DNA of 64,000 nucleotides from Peribacillus simplex (GCF_900156045.1 NZ_FTMX01000013.1:22609-86608), one strand, 5' to 3'. Positions 43,666 to 53,825 are shown, numbered from the stretch's first letter. Notes: generated from the letters alone by a model not told the origin. Numbers and translations are program-made.

Positions 43666-44733
43666 CTATTCTTCTGCACAGGCTATTTGTTCTTTATTCT
43701 CATCATTCTCTTTTTTCTTTCTTCGCATAAAAATAACACATAATATTAAGGCTAATAATATGACGATACTCCCTATTATTACATAAAGCCAAGTATAATC
43801 CTTTTGAATGGACACATCACTATCATTAAGCTTCTTTGCTAGACCCCCATCAATCTTAAAATTACGTTTCCAATGCCATTCTTCTCCCATGGAGGCAGCG
43901 GTCATTTCCAATGTATATTCACCGGCCTGAAGCCTTTCACCATGCAGTGAGATTGGATAATCAAAATTAGAGTTTGGAGCCATCTGAATGCCCTCTTTAT
44001 TAGACTCGTACAAGACTTGGCTATCTCCCTTTTTGGTCACTTTCGCTTTCACGGTCATTTGATTCATATACATGGGCATGATATTTTGGATATTAGCATT
44101 GATTACGTTTCTTGCATTTATTTGATCTGGGAACACATCATTCAATTGAATTTCCGGTTTGATTCCATTTTCATTTTCCCTTAATAAAATGGCGACGACA
44201 TAGGCAAACTCGTTTTCAATGGACAAACCTTTATTATTCTCATTCTCTTTTTGTTTATCACCAGTACCTTCAGTTTTCTCCTGAAGGATTATGCCACCAG
44301 CTAATACACCATCAAAATCTTCTTTTGGCATCACTACATCCATTTTTAATTTGTAGTTTCCTTTAGCTGGAATGATAATTTCCTCTTCCGTCTTCACTAT
44401 ATCTTCCATCTTGTACAGCAAAGTCGAATCCGATTCTATATCATTCTCTCCATATTCAACTACACCATTAAGGTTTGTCGTTGCACTATGGATAAGCGGG
44501 TTTATTTTAACATCATTCTCTGTATCATTACGCAAGTTGATTTCCAGTACTTGTTTTTGTCCTGGCTTCATCATCAAATCAAAATATGTCTTTTTTTTAT
44601 CCACTTGATTTTTTGGAATGACTGTCTCCACGGCAAAATTGAATTCCGCAGCCGAAGCCTTAAGGATAGTAAAAGTGAAAATGATGGATAGGCAACTTAC
44701 TAGTAATAAAATGAAAATGGATTTCTTTTTCAT
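43666..44733 (-). CDS. DUF916/DUF3324 WxL-interacting protein (CscA-like)
   Basis: About 355 residues. Signal peptide 1-28, DUF916 (about 30-150) and DUF3324 (about 160-300) domains, then a C-terminal membrane helix (WLYVIIGSIVILLALILCVIF) and a basic tail. In known WxL systems these proteins bind peptidoglycan and hold WxL partners. Start at ATG 44733 after GGAGGTG; an upstream frame extension is rejected. It ends 5 bases before the sortase start. Confidence 0.9.
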   Translation of the reverse strand: MKKKSIFILLLVSCLSIIFTFTILKASAAEFNFAVETVIPKNQVDKKKTYFDLMMKPGQKQVLEINLRNDTENDVKINPLIHSATTNLNGVVEYGENDIESDSTLLYKMEDIVKTEEEIIIPAKGNYKLKMDVVMPKEDFDGVLAGGIILQEKTEGTGDKQKENENNKGLSIENEFAYVVAILLRENENGIKPEIQLNDVFPDQINARNVINANIQNIMPMYMNQMTVKAKVTKKGDSQVLYESNKEGIQMAPNSNFDYPISLHGERLQAGEYTLEMTAASMGEEWHWKRNFKIDGGLAKKLNDSDVSIQKDYTWLYVIIGSIVILLALILCVIFMRRKKKENDENKEQIACAEE

Positions 44734-44897
44734 ATGACAGCACCTCCAAGTTGATGCGCGGCTTACTTTACAATGTATCATCTTCATTTATTATACAAAC
44801 ACCAACTTGTAACACCATTTGCAGGGGCATCTGTTAGCAGTATTATTAAAATATCAAGTTCTATTAAGGTTAATTTGATAAGGTTCTTTGACTATTT

Positions 44898-47800
44898 TCA
44901 TTCATTTGCTGGAGTATCTTCCAATGACCATTTAATCTTTGCCTCATATTCCCCGACTCTAGCTTCTCCAGCCTTCGCCTCGACAAACAAGCCATTTTTT
45001 GTATCTCCGTACCATAAGTCATTTATATATAGTGGTTCATCATCGGTACTAAGATGTTCATAAATTAGCGATCCTGTATTTGAAAGAACTGTGTCACTAC
45101 CATTATTTGAATAAACCAGAGTTAACGTACTATCATAAGCAGAGTTGTAAAGTTCATCCACTAAGGCTGCTTTCAGCTTCCAAGTGGATTTATGTTTCCG
45201 ATCATCCTGTACACCAAGTTTCTGATTCATCGATTCAATTTGATAGCGTTTAGATTGTGGAGATATTTGAACATCACTACCAAATGATAAAGAGTCAGGG
45301 GCAAGCAATGTTAAACTTCCTGAGTATTCCGCCACTGTAAATAATGGACCTGCTTTAAAAATGGCATCATGGTATTCAATAGTTACAGTCGGGTTTACAT
45401 TCCCCATAATATTGTTCGTTATTGGAACATCGGGTAACCCTGTAATTTCACCGGTATTATCATTCAGTAATATTTGTACAGTTTGGCCTGCGGCCAATGG
45501 TGTTGGTAAATCAATGGTCCATGTTCCATTTTCCGCTACTGTCGTTTTAATTAGATTCCCTTCAGCATCCTTTAACGAATTCCCATCCACTTCAACAAGG
45601 ACAGTTGCTCCCACCTCATCAGCAGTTCCAGTTATCTGATATGTTCCTTCTTCAATCTCTAGAAGTGATACCTCTGCCGGTGTTGGGGGGGTTACATCAA
45701 ATACTGTCGTTTCGGATTGTCCATCTTGTACCCAAGGCCCCCTTGTTGATACTCCAGACATCTTTTGGCCGCCGACATTAAAAATCGAATCCATATACTG
45801 CACATAGCCATTTGCATCCGTTTTTAAATCCCGATGAACTATACCATGTGTATCAGTGATATCAACACTGGCCTGATTCTCGGAAGCATATACATCCATA
45901 TAACGAACGACACCGTTCTCATCCAGGCCATCATTATCAGGTGTTTCCCCGATTTTCACCCTTGCCTTAATGGTTAAATCAGCATCTGTCACTGGTTCAA
46001 ACTCTAATATAGGTTTTGTATTCATTCCCGCAATTCGCCTATAGTACGTTGTATTGAACCCAGATTGTAATGCCGGTTCAGAGGAGACTACCGTTTGACG
46101 GCCGGCAGTACTAGAATGACGGCCGGTAGCAGTAAAGTTTTCGACTGCCGCATATGAGAAGTCGGATGGCCCCAAAACGTTACTGCCAGTTTTCCATAAA
46201 TCGATATCGGATTTATTGATTTCAAAAGTATTCGCATATCCTGTTGCAGAGGTATCTGCCCCCAAACCAACCGCGGTATTATTTCCTATATTCCGCAAAT
46301 CATATTGTTTCGGATTATCCAATGTGAAGCTATTTCCCCTATGGCTGGTAAGAGGTCCTAAATTAATTAATGGCGTTGAACTATTCCCAATAACATACAA
46401 TTCTGCATCTGGAGCAACATGGAAAGAATTATTGCTTGAATAATATTCAATAACAGATCCAGAAGTTTGCTTGCTTGTTAAATTAACGTAAGCACCGCCT
46501 TTTACAGTAAATGAACCATCTCCATAATTGAATCTAACAGCATTTCCGGGCATGTTGATATCTAGCTTAGCGTTTTCCCCTACCGTGATATCTTTGTAAT
46601 ACAGATAGACTGCGGGATAGGTTGTCCCTAATTTTTGAGACTGAGTTAGCTGAACAATACTTTCATCTCCGATTGTAAATTCCCTGGATTCCCCAGTATC
46701 CCCTGGTCTTGCAGCGGACTCGTAATAAAATGTCGAAAAATTATAAAAATTTACATTCCCGATGTACTTCGTGCCATTTTCCATTTTGAAGCTACCCAGA
46801 TAGAAATTTTCGGCGCGTGTATCAATATTCATTTCTCCATAAACCGTTACTTCGGCATATTTAGCCCTAGCTAGTCTTTGTACGGAGGGCTCTGTAGTAA
46901 TATTTCCAAATCGGTATTTCCATTTTCCTGTGTATGAGACATTAAGCCTTGAGCCGACTATATCTTCTGAATATGCACCTGCAAAGTATTGTGCCAATAC
47001 GATATCGTGCATATGGAAGTTACCCATACCATTGGTTGGATCGCCTAAATAAATGGATGTGTTTCCAAAGGAAAGCCTATGTCCATTTCCGTTAATCTCC
47101 AAATCTCTGGTTACCTGGTAAGTCCGTAATCCTAGAGTATCTCCAGAAGCACTTGGATTTTCAATATCTTTAGTTACATTTATTTTAGATATGGAAGTGT
47201 TTTTCACCGCAGCTACAAAAGTATCCCAACTATCAACGTCTATTTCGTCAGCGGATAAAGCAGCTGCCATAATATTGCCTTCAATACTATTGGAAGGATC
47301 CACTTCTGGAAGATCTTCTTCCTCCTTAGCTATACCTTCATTATCCTGTTCCTTCTCTTGATCACTCTGATCAATAGATGCATCCCCTTGATCGGCATCT
47401 ACATTTTCACCATCTGTTTTTTCGTTTTCTCCCACAACTTGGCCGGACTCCTCAGGCTCTTCCTTTTCTTCCTCGACTTGGCCCGATTCTTCAGGTTCTT
47501 CCTTTTCTTCCTCAACTTGGACCAATTCTCCAGGTTCTTCTTTTATTTCTTGATCATCAGCCTTTGCTTCATCTTCTTTTATCGTTCCCCCCTCTATATC
47601 TGGTACATCCTTTTCCATGGCCTCTATATCTATGCTGATCTCATTTGATTGGTTCCCATCAGATGTCGCAACTACCACAAAGTTCCCGGCATTTTGGGCC
47701 TGAAAGAATAAATGAACTTCATTTTCACCTATTTGTTGTTCACTATACTCTATAGTGATTTCTTTTTTAGCAGATTCATAATCCACCATAGGTGGACTAC

Positions 47801-48113
47801 CATTATTTTGTAATGATTGCCTTGTAGCATCTTGGTCATATGCCAACCCTTCAGGAACCTTTACTGAAATAATTCCAGCTTCTTCTATGGTCGAGTTCAC
47901 CTCTAGCCTTATTTGGTCACCTAGACTTACAGTACTTTGTTCCGATGATAGCCTTACAGTAGCTGCGGCGGCTGCGGATTCAAGATTGAAAAAACCATTT
48001 ATATTCATTTGCTGCAGCATAATAACCAATATGATGCCCCATATCCCTATATATGAATAATCCTTTAAAGCCCTTCTGGATCTCCGTTTATATGTTAGAC
48101 GTCCTTTTCTCAT
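44898..48113 (-). CDS. Large WxL-domain surface protein
   Basis: A 1071-residue secreted protein. A basic N-terminus and hydrophobic signal (about 18-45) is followed by an Ig-like region (about 50-165), then an acidic Glu/Pro linker (about 170-270) with near-identical EEEKEEPEESGQ repeats. A beta-helix-like region (about 290-640) comes next, then an Ig-like domain (near 770-860). The C-terminal WxL domain has STWKLKA and IKWSLEDTPANE. Probably binds other cells or surfaces; ligand unknown. Its gap to the next operon gene is 164 bases. Confidence 0.88.
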   Translation of the reverse strand: MRKGRLTYKRRSRRALKDYSYIGIWGIILVIMLQQMNINGFFNLESAAAAATVRLSSEQSTVSLGDQIRLEVNSTIEEAGIISVKVPEGLAYDQDATRQSLQNNGSPPMVDYESAKKEITIEYSEQQIGENEVHLFFQAQNAGNFVVVATSDGNQSNEISIDIEAMEKDVPDIEGGTIKEDEAKADDQEIKEEPGELVQVEEEKEEPEESGQVEEEKEEPEESGQVVGENEKTDGENVDADQGDASIDQSDQEKEQDNEGIAKEEEDLPEVDPSNSIEGNIMAAALSADEIDVDSWDTFVAAVKNTSISKINVTKDIENPSASGDTLGLRTYQVTRDLEINGNGHRLSFGNTSIYLGDPTNGMGNFHMHDIVLAQYFAGAYSEDIVGSRLNVSYTGKWKYRFGNITTEPSVQRLARAKYAEVTVYGEMNIDTRAENFYLGSFKMENGTKYIGNVNFYNFSTFYYESAARPGDTGESREFTIGDESIVQLTQSQKLGTTYPAVYLYYKDITVGENAKLDINMPGNAVRFNYGDGSFTVKGGAYVNLTSKQTSGSVIEYYSSNNSFHVAPDAELYVIGNSSTPLINLGPLTSHRGNSFTLDNPKQYDLRNIGNNTAVGLGADTSATGYANTFEINKSDIDLWKTGSNVLGPSDFSYAAVENFTATGRHSSTAGRQTVVSSEPALQSGFNTTYYRRIAGMNTKPILEFEPVTDADLTIKARVKIGETPDNDGLDENGVVRYMDVYASENQASVDITDTHGIVHRDLKTDANGYVQYMDSIFNVGGQKMSGVSTRGPWVQDGQSETTVFDVTPPTPAEVSLLEIEEGTYQITGTADEVGATVLVEVDGNSLKDAEGNLIKTTVAENGTWTIDLPTPLAAGQTVQILLNDNTGEITGLPDVPITNNIMGNVNPTVTIEYHDAIFKAGPLFTVAEYSGSLTLLAPDSLSFGSDVQISPQSKRYQIESMNQKLGVQDDRKHKSTWKLKAALVDELYNSAYDSTLTLVYSNNGSDTVLSNTGSLIYEHLSTDDEPLYINDLWYGDTKNGLFVEAKAGEARVGEYEAKIKWSLEDTPANE

Positions 48114-48280
48114 ACCTATGTTTCCACCTCTATTCCAATTGAAAAAGTGTTGTTCATGATCTTCCGCTCAATAATATTCCAGTTTAATCTAGTGAAATAT
48201 TCTACAAGTCATAAAATAGTGATACACCGTATTTAATTCATACGATGTATCATCTTCTCTATGAATGCACCACGGTCACT

Positions 48281-49015
48281 TTAATTTGCCGGTGTGTCAG
48301 TCAGAATCCAGGTAAGTGTCGTATTATACTCTTTTGCATATTTTGTCGTACTGCCTGGAACTGATAATTGAACACTTTTATCCATGTTGCCGTCATCTGC
48401 TTTACCAAAACGAGAAACGTAAGTACCGGCACCTTCAGCATCTTTTGCTGCCACCACTATTGATGGTGTCCCTGGTACTAAGTCGATTTCAGCAGGGACT
48501 GTACTTGGTACTGGAGAAGTCGAAGATGTGTTTACATTATTATTCAAGATTTTTATGGCTGCACCATCCAATACATCATTATCAGTGGTTTCGAACTGTG
48601 CATCTTGTCGTACTTGTAGTGTCCAGCCTGTTTCAGTACCTCTATTATCACTGACTTGTACATAATTAGGCCTTAACTCCTGCGTGGCCCCTCCTTGATC
48701 ATCCGTAATATTGACTTTTTGTGCAGCAGAATTATAAACCATGTCTTGTGTTGTGATTTCCTGAGTGCCAAAATCAAATGATGAAGCGAAATCAATGCTT
48801 AATGGACCGCTTGTCCCTGGATTTGGGGTAGGTTCCGGGTTAGCCTCTTCACCTGGATTTTCTGGGTCAACTGGAGGTGTGATACCTGTATATGGCGCAA
48901 ATGTAATGGTACCGCCAGATTCATATTCTCCGCCTTCTGCTGAGGCTCCTTGTCCTGCGATTCCGAAACCTGTGACCAATAACGTTGAAGCAACAAGATA
49001 TTTTGCAATTTTCAT
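48281..49015 (-). CDS. WxL-domain cell-wall protein 2
   Basis: A 244-residue secreted protein. Signal peptide about 1-26. A Pro/Asn-rich linker (PVDPENPGEEANPEPTPNPG) at about 49-68 is followed by the WxL domain with GWTLQVRQ and LTWILTDTPAN. Small WxL proteins attach non-covalently to peptidoglycan. Paralogue of the next gene; a tandem duplicate. Third gene of the operon. Confidence 0.9.
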   Translation of the reverse strand: MKIAKYLVASTLLVTGFGIAGQGASAEGGEYESGGTITFAPYTGITPPVDPENPGEEANPEPTPNPGTSGPLSIDFASSFDFGTQEITTQDMVYNSAAQKVNITDDQGGATQELRPNYVQVSDNRGTETGWTLQVRQDAQFETTDNDVLDGAAIKILNNNVNTSSTSPVPSTVPAEIDLVPGTPSIVVAAKDAEGAGTYVSRFGKADDGNMDKSVQLSVPGSTTKYAKEYNTTLTWILTDTPAN

Positions 49016-49038
49016 AGTGAACTCCCCCTTTTATTAGT

Positions 49039-49812
49039 TTAGTTATTTGCCGGTGAATCCGTTAAAACCCATGTTAGTTTTGTACTGTATTCGACTGCAT
49101 CCTTAGGAGTGCTCCCAGGTACGGATAATGTAATCGCAGTATTTTTAGACTCACCGTCCACATTTTCCACTGTCCCAAAAACATCAAGCCATTTACCTGC
49201 ACCAGTATTCTCAGCCGCTGTCATCACTAATGATTCGGCTCCTGAGGGATCTAAGGTGATATCGGAAGCGGTAGGCGCAGTTACATTTTCCATATTTGTT
49301 ACTGGCACACCATCAGTGAATTTTATTTCAGCTCCTGTCAGAACAGGGTTCAGTGTAGCGTCGTTTTCAAATTGGCCTTCCTGTTTCACTTTTAAAGTCC
49401 AGCCTGCATTGCTCCCGCGATTATCCGAAATCTGAACATAATTGGCTCTATTTTCCTGAGTGACTGCACCTAGATCATCTGTGACGTTAACTTTCTGGGG
49501 CGCTGCATAATATACTTGATCCACGTTTGAAATTTCATTTTCGCCAAAGTCTAAACTTGAAGCGAAGTCGATACTTAATGGACCATTCGTTCCTGGATTT
49601 GGATCCGTACCATCCGGATTTTCAGGTTTCACCTCTTTATCTGGATCATTCGGGTCAACCGGCTTCGTGATTCCTGTATACGGTTTGAACTTCACTGTAC
49701 TAGAGGAATTATACTCCCCTCCATCTGCCGCAAGTGCCGAAATAGTACCGCCTAAAATTAGTGATGTTGCCAAAGCCGAGCCTGTAAGTACTTTCAACCG
49801 TTTTTTCAATGT
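49039..49812 (-). CDS. WxL-domain cell-wall protein 1
   Basis: About 257 residues. Signal peptide about 1-28, linker with VDPNDPDKEVKPENPDG, WxL domain with GWTLKVKQEG and LTWVLTDSPANN. Start is a TTG at 49812: GGAGGG lies 7 bases before it, whereas the ATG at 49824 overlaps that ribosome binding site. It is 23 bases before its paralogue. Confidence 0.88.
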   Translation of the reverse strand, partial: TLKKRLKVLTGSALATSLILGGTISALAADGGEYNSSSTVKFKPYTGITKPVDPNDPDKEVKPENPDGTDPNPGTNGPLSIDFASSLDFGENEISNVDQVYYAAPQKVNVTDDLGAVTQENRANYVQISDNRGSNAGWTLKVKQEGQFENDATLNPVLTGAEIKFTDGVPVTNMENVTAPTASDITLDPSGAESLVMTAAENTGAGKWLDVFGTVENVDGESKNTAITLSVPGSTPKDAVEYSTKLTWVLTDSPANN

Positions 49813-49829
49813 ATTTCCCTCCATGACTT

Positions 49830-50174
49830 TTATTTATCTATGACTCTTAATGACTTTCTTTGTAAGAGAAAGAAAGCTAACAAAATTACTAGAGCTCCCA
49901 AAAACATATTTTGAGTGCTCGATTGATCACCCGTTTGGGGTAATTTTTCAGGCCCTGCATCATTTGATGCCCCATTTTCATTTGATTCATTTCCAGATAC
50001 ACCTGATTCGGGGGATTTATTACTGTCAGAATCTTTTTTATGAATATATTCTCCATAAAACCCTACATTTGAGTCAGAACCATATGAACTGCTTGATTCG
50101 GCATGTACATTTGAAAAATTTGTTCCAAGTAAAACTATTAATATACTTATATATATAATTGATTTTTTCACCAT
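49830..50174 (-). CDS. Small LPxTG-anchored surface protein (CscD-like)
   Basis: About 114 residues. Signal peptide about 1-25, a short Ser/Asn/Asp-rich spacer, then LPQTG near 78-82, a membrane helix (MFLGALVILLAFFLL) and a basic tail: a complete sortase sorting signal. Start at ATG 50174 after AAGGAGGG. First gene of the WxL operon, as CscD-type proteins in lactobacilli. It probably gives the covalent wall anchor. Confidence 0.9.
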   Translation of the reverse strand: MVKKSIIYISILIVLLGTNFSNVHAESSSSYGSDSNVGFYGEYIHKKDSDSNKSPESGVSGNESNENGASNDAGPEKLPQTGDQSSTQNMFLGALVILLAFFLLQRKSLRVIDK

Positions 50175-50356
50175 TCCACCCTCCTTCAATCATTTGGTGG
50201 ACTTTCTTCCATTGCCATAAAAATGATGCCATTTAGATTGAAAATAAGATGGTCCTAAAAGACTATCGCGGAAAAACCTGAGATTTTCCGGTTATTAAAA
50301 TCCACTACCGACCCTTGTTAAGAATAAGACCTCTACTCCCATTATTGATCCCCTTC

Positions 50357-50500
50357 GTTGTTCTACCTTCTGTCCGTTTGTTTGGCTTCCCGTTATTTTT
50401 CACCTCTAATCCTGTAGAAAATTCCCATTATTTGTTGTTCTACTTTCTATCCGTTTGTTTGGCTTCCCATTATTATTCACCTCTATTCCTATAGAAATTT
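50357..50500. repeat. Two-copy direct repeat in the WxL/Mga intergenic region
   Basis: About 67 bases repeated with a 77-base period (50357-50422 and 50434-50500), sharing CCGTTTGTTTGGCTTCCC, CACCTCTA and TAGAAA. It lies in the 1.05-kb gap between the divergent WxL operon and the Mga-like regulator. The rest of 50175-51231 has no supported gene; three 9-base AATGAAAAG units lie at 51072-51098. Confidence 0.75.
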
Positions 50501-51231
50501 TTCATGATGCCGCAGGGTTTCTACAACTCATAATAATTACAGTTCATCGCGATATTCAAGAGAATGAAGTGTTCATATTTAGTACCTTAATTAAGCATTT
50601 TTCGAAAAATGCCAACTATTCAATCGTTAATATTCGAATGAATAATCGGATTTTTTCAAATTCGGTTATTGTTAAGTACAATATATGAACTCTGAAAAGG
50701 ATACCGCTTACCATGGGCGGAGTACCTTTCAAGTTCATACTCCATTCTTCCTACAGCACAATATTCACTTTTTAAGCCTTACATTACGATACTCACCATT
50801 TTTATCCCGATACCATTAATCAGGTACGGCACTTTATTTCTCTATTAGCCATTGGAACCGATTAAAAAGCATGATTGTGCAGTACATGATCTTTGATCTG
50901 GAGGTCTCATTCCCTAAATATGTCAGTTCGAGCATTACACCATGTACCATAATCTCATTTCATATTTTCCGAAAACATTAAAAAAAACCGATAATTTAGA
51001 TAACGGTTCATTGCTTTTTATATGGTTTTAATGTCATTAAAAAGTGGGGTGTTTCCATTTTTGTGGCAATAAATGAAAAGAATGAAAAGAATGAAAGGTA
51101 GTTTCATTGATAAATTTATATTATTTTGCCATTGTAGAAGATGATGTTTCTAGTATAAAAGGAGGGGGTAATAAGAATCATAAAAGGCGATTGGAGTTTT
51201 TATAACGTTTTAGAGTGAGGGGAAGGATTGG

Positions 51232-52692
51232 ATGTATAACTTTTTAGATCGTTCAGTTTATCAAAAAGTACGGATTTTAATCTACTTGCATTCAATAAAT
51301 CAATTTTGTTCCATTTCTGATATCGCAAAAAGCTTAAATGCATCAGATAGGACCATCCTAAAATTTATTGACGAACTAAAACATGACTTGAAGGAAATTG
51401 GACCAGAAGCAGAAATCATTGAACGTGAGCATAAAAACTTTTATTTAAAGACAGAGGATAATTTCTCAATCAAATCGGTCGAGAGGAGGTATTTAGAACA
51501 TTCTTTAACGTATAAGGCGTGTGATCAGATTTTCTATAACAAGTTTGGTGATATACATGCCTTCTCAAAAAAGAATTATACAAGCTATGCATCCATGTAC
51601 AGACGAATCAATAAAATTAAACCGCTTTTAGATCAGTTCAAATTACAGTATACAACACAGCATATGGCGACTTTCAATGGTACCGAAAAGCAATTTCGAT
51701 ATTTCTTCTACTTGTTTTATTGGAATTCATGCTGGGGCGAGGTTTGGCCATTCTCATCTGTCAACAGAGAGCAAATCCTTGGGATGCTAAAAGGAGACAG
51801 GGAAAACATCCCTGAGCATGTGTTGTATTGGCTGGCCATATCCATTACTAGAGCTAAGTTGGGGTTTATCATTGAAGAAGATCCCACCTATGAATCATTC
51901 ACGAAACATCATCATTTATTTAAATCATTTTCAAGATTGGCAGAACCTCTATTTAAAGAGTTAACAACTTTAACGGAAGTGCAAATCACTTTAGAAATGA
52001 TGTTTTCCTTTACTGTAATTAGTTGTTTTGAATTTTATGATAAAAAAAATCCCCAAATCAGTTTAATCATGAATTTTGCCCAGCATCATAACCAAGATCT
52101 TTTTGTACAAACGACCATACACTGGTTGGAAACTTTCATGGAATTCTTTTCGATGGAAATTGACGCGGAAGAGTATGGTGCCTTGTTTGCAAATCTATTA
52201 TACCTTCATTACTATACTCAGATTTTTGATGGTCCTACCTTTCTATTTAAAGAGGATCCATATAAGATAGCTTTTGAACAGGATTCCCCTAATCAAGTTG
52301 AATTAATGAATCGTTTCTATGATCAACTTGCCAAGAAAAAGGCGCTTTCGAGAATATTGAAACATCGGGAGAGATTATTGGGCAGGTATCATGGATTACT
52401 AAAGCGCACAATTAATTTTAAAGTGGACAACAAGCCAATCAAGATTAAAATCTTTTCAATCCTGGAAGGAAATCCAAGCGAATATATCATTAATCAAATA
52501 AAAAGGATATCCAGTCATATTCAACTCTGTAACGAAGGTGAACATCCTGATTTAATAATCACTGATCGCCTATATATGTCTATTGAAAAATATGATGCAA
52601 AAGTATTTGTGTGGAGTTCCGTTCCAAAAAGAATTGACTTTGAGAGACTTAGAGACTGTATTGAGAGAATGCGCTTGAATAAATCACCATAA
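51232..52692 (+). CDS. Mga-like HTH transcriptional regulator
   Basis: A 486-residue regulator. The N-terminal Mga HTH (about 15-65) has SISDIAKSLNASDRTILKFIDEL. A long helical middle (about 80-370) resembles PRD regions, and a C-terminal EIIB-like domain (about 395-480) follows. Such regulators control WxL loci in Gram-positives. It diverges from the WxL operon across the repeat-bearing gap and is its likely activator. Ribosome binding site GGGGAAGG. Confidence 0.85.
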   Translation: MYNFLDRSVYQKVRILIYLHSINQFCSISDIAKSLNASDRTILKFIDELKHDLKEIGPEAEIIEREHKNFYLKTEDNFSIKSVERRYLEHSLTYKACDQIFYNKFGDIHAFSKKNYTSYASMYRRINKIKPLLDQFKLQYTTQHMATFNGTEKQFRYFFYLFYWNSCWGEVWPFSSVNREQILGMLKGDRENIPEHVLYWLAISITRAKLGFIIEEDPTYESFTKHHHLFKSFSRLAEPLFKELTTLTEVQITLEMMFSFTVISCFEFYDKKNPQISLIMNFAQHHNQDLFVQTTIHWLETFMEFFSMEIDAEEYGALFANLLYLHYYTQIFDGPTFLFKEDPYKIAFEQDSPNQVELMNRFYDQLAKKKALSRILKHRERLLGRYHGLLKRTINFKVDNKPIKIKIFSILEGNPSEYIINQIKRISSHIQLCNEGEHPDLIITDRLYMSIEKYDAKVFVWSSVPKRIDFERLRDCIERMRLNKSP

Positions 52693-52850
52693 CTATCGGT
52701 TTTTTCAAGCTTTTATAATTAAAGAGAGGAAATCCGCACAATCATGCACCGGAATAATCAGGAGTACAGAGAAAGAAACTCGTAATCTACACTGAAACAC
52801 TGTCTTCCTGGATGACTATGTCCTTCAATTGCCATTAACTCCATTAATAT

Positions 52851-53213
52851 CAGTATGGACAACTTTTAATACACAATAGTATTACATTCACCCGCCACCA
52901 GAGGAAAATCACGATTCGGTTACAACAGATTGATGATCCAGCATCCATAAAGATTTCCAACAATGGAATTGGCATTTCCGCGAAAGACCAATTTCACATA
53001 TTCGAGCGATTTTATAAAGCTGACCTGGCATGGGCGTGCTTAATTAGTCTATCCATCGTGAAAAAGATCATTGATATGCATGATGGAAATATATCCTTGA
53101 ACTCGCAAAGGGAAAGACTTTTAGCAACCTGCTTCCTATTTCATGAAGAGATTCGTGATTCGATAAAAACAGCTGCAATGGCAGCTGTTTTTAAAATCTA
53201 TTGGTTTAGTTAA
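52851..53213 (+). pseudogene. Remnant of a sensor histidine kinase ATPase domain
   Basis: A 120-codon open frame with no start. It reads QYGQLLIHNSITFTRHQRK, KISNNGIGISAKDQFHIFER and SIVKKIIDMHDGN, matching the N, G1, F and post-G2 boxes of HATPase_c. The GTGLGL box is lost (replaced by ACLISLS) and no kinase body precedes it. A terminator-like hairpin lies at 53165-53192. A dead fragment. The region 52693-52850 shows nothing else. Confidence 0.75.
53165..53192. terminator. Terminator hairpin at the end of the kinase remnant
   Basis: Perfect stem AAAAACAGCTGC / GCAGCTGTTTTT with a 4-base loop. It can serve the fra gene on the minus strand too. Confidence 0.8.
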
Positions 53214-53255
53214 AGTTTGATTAAAAATAATTCCACCCTAAATAATCCGATTTTT

Positions 53256-53627
53256 TTATTTCCGCCAAAAAGTTGAACAGTCTGCCTTATCCAAAATATT
53301 AAACTCGATCATTCTCTCAAGTAATGAGTAATCAACCGGACGATCCCACTTGATGCGCACCAACTGCTTGGTGTGATCATAGCCAGCCTGCACGATTTCA
53401 TCAGAGAAATGATTAATCCCTGCTATTTCAGGGGCAACAGCCAAATGATGTTTGGCTACGCTAAAGCCAATGATATATGTGCCATGATCGGTAAACATTG
53501 GCTGATTCCACGCGATTTTCGGAATTAAATTTGGATATTTGTTAATTACCCAAGCCAAAACTTCCTCCGTTCGGTCCCGATGTTGCGGGTCATCAATCTT
53601 CGCTAAAAATTCTGCAAAAACTTCCAT
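53256..53627 (-). CDS. fra: Frataxin-like iron chaperone Fra (DUF1801)
   Basis: About 123 residues of the DUF1801/YdhG family. It shows KIAWNQPMFTDHGTYIIGFS and HHLAVAPEIAGI, closely resembling B. subtilis Fra (YdhG), an iron donor for Fe-S assembly and ferrochelatase. Start at ATG 53627 after TAGGAGAG; 14 upstream in-frame residues are off-family. Monocistronic. Confidence 0.85.
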   Translation of the reverse strand: MEVFAEFLAKIDDPQHRDRTEEVLAWVINKYPNLIPKIAWNQPMFTDHGTYIIGFSVAKHHLAVAPEIAGINHFSDEIVQAGYDHTKQLVRIKWDRPVDYSLLERMIEFNILDKADCSTFWRK

Positions 53628-53799
53628 GTCACTCTCTCCTAAAATTGAAATTTTTTTGAATAATGTCATTTTCCCCTCATCCGTATCATAATCAATATGT
53701 ATGAAATGACTTTATTTACACTGCGCATCGATTCCTCGGCCTGCTTTAAACCACTTGCCAACTTGAGAAGTTCTCGTTCTTTTAGACATAAAAAAAATA

Positions 53800-53825
53800 C
53801 CCTTTGGCTAATCATAGCCAAAGGG
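53800..53825 (-). terminator. glmS terminator
   Basis: Stem CCCTTTGGCTA / TAGCCAAAGGG, with a T run on the minus strand after it. It lies 75 bases beyond the glmS stop. Confidence 0.85.

Noticed and set aside
50455..50688. 77-residue ORF in the WxL/Mga gap
   Set aside because: Starts inside the direct repeat, no ribosome binding site, no recognisable domain.
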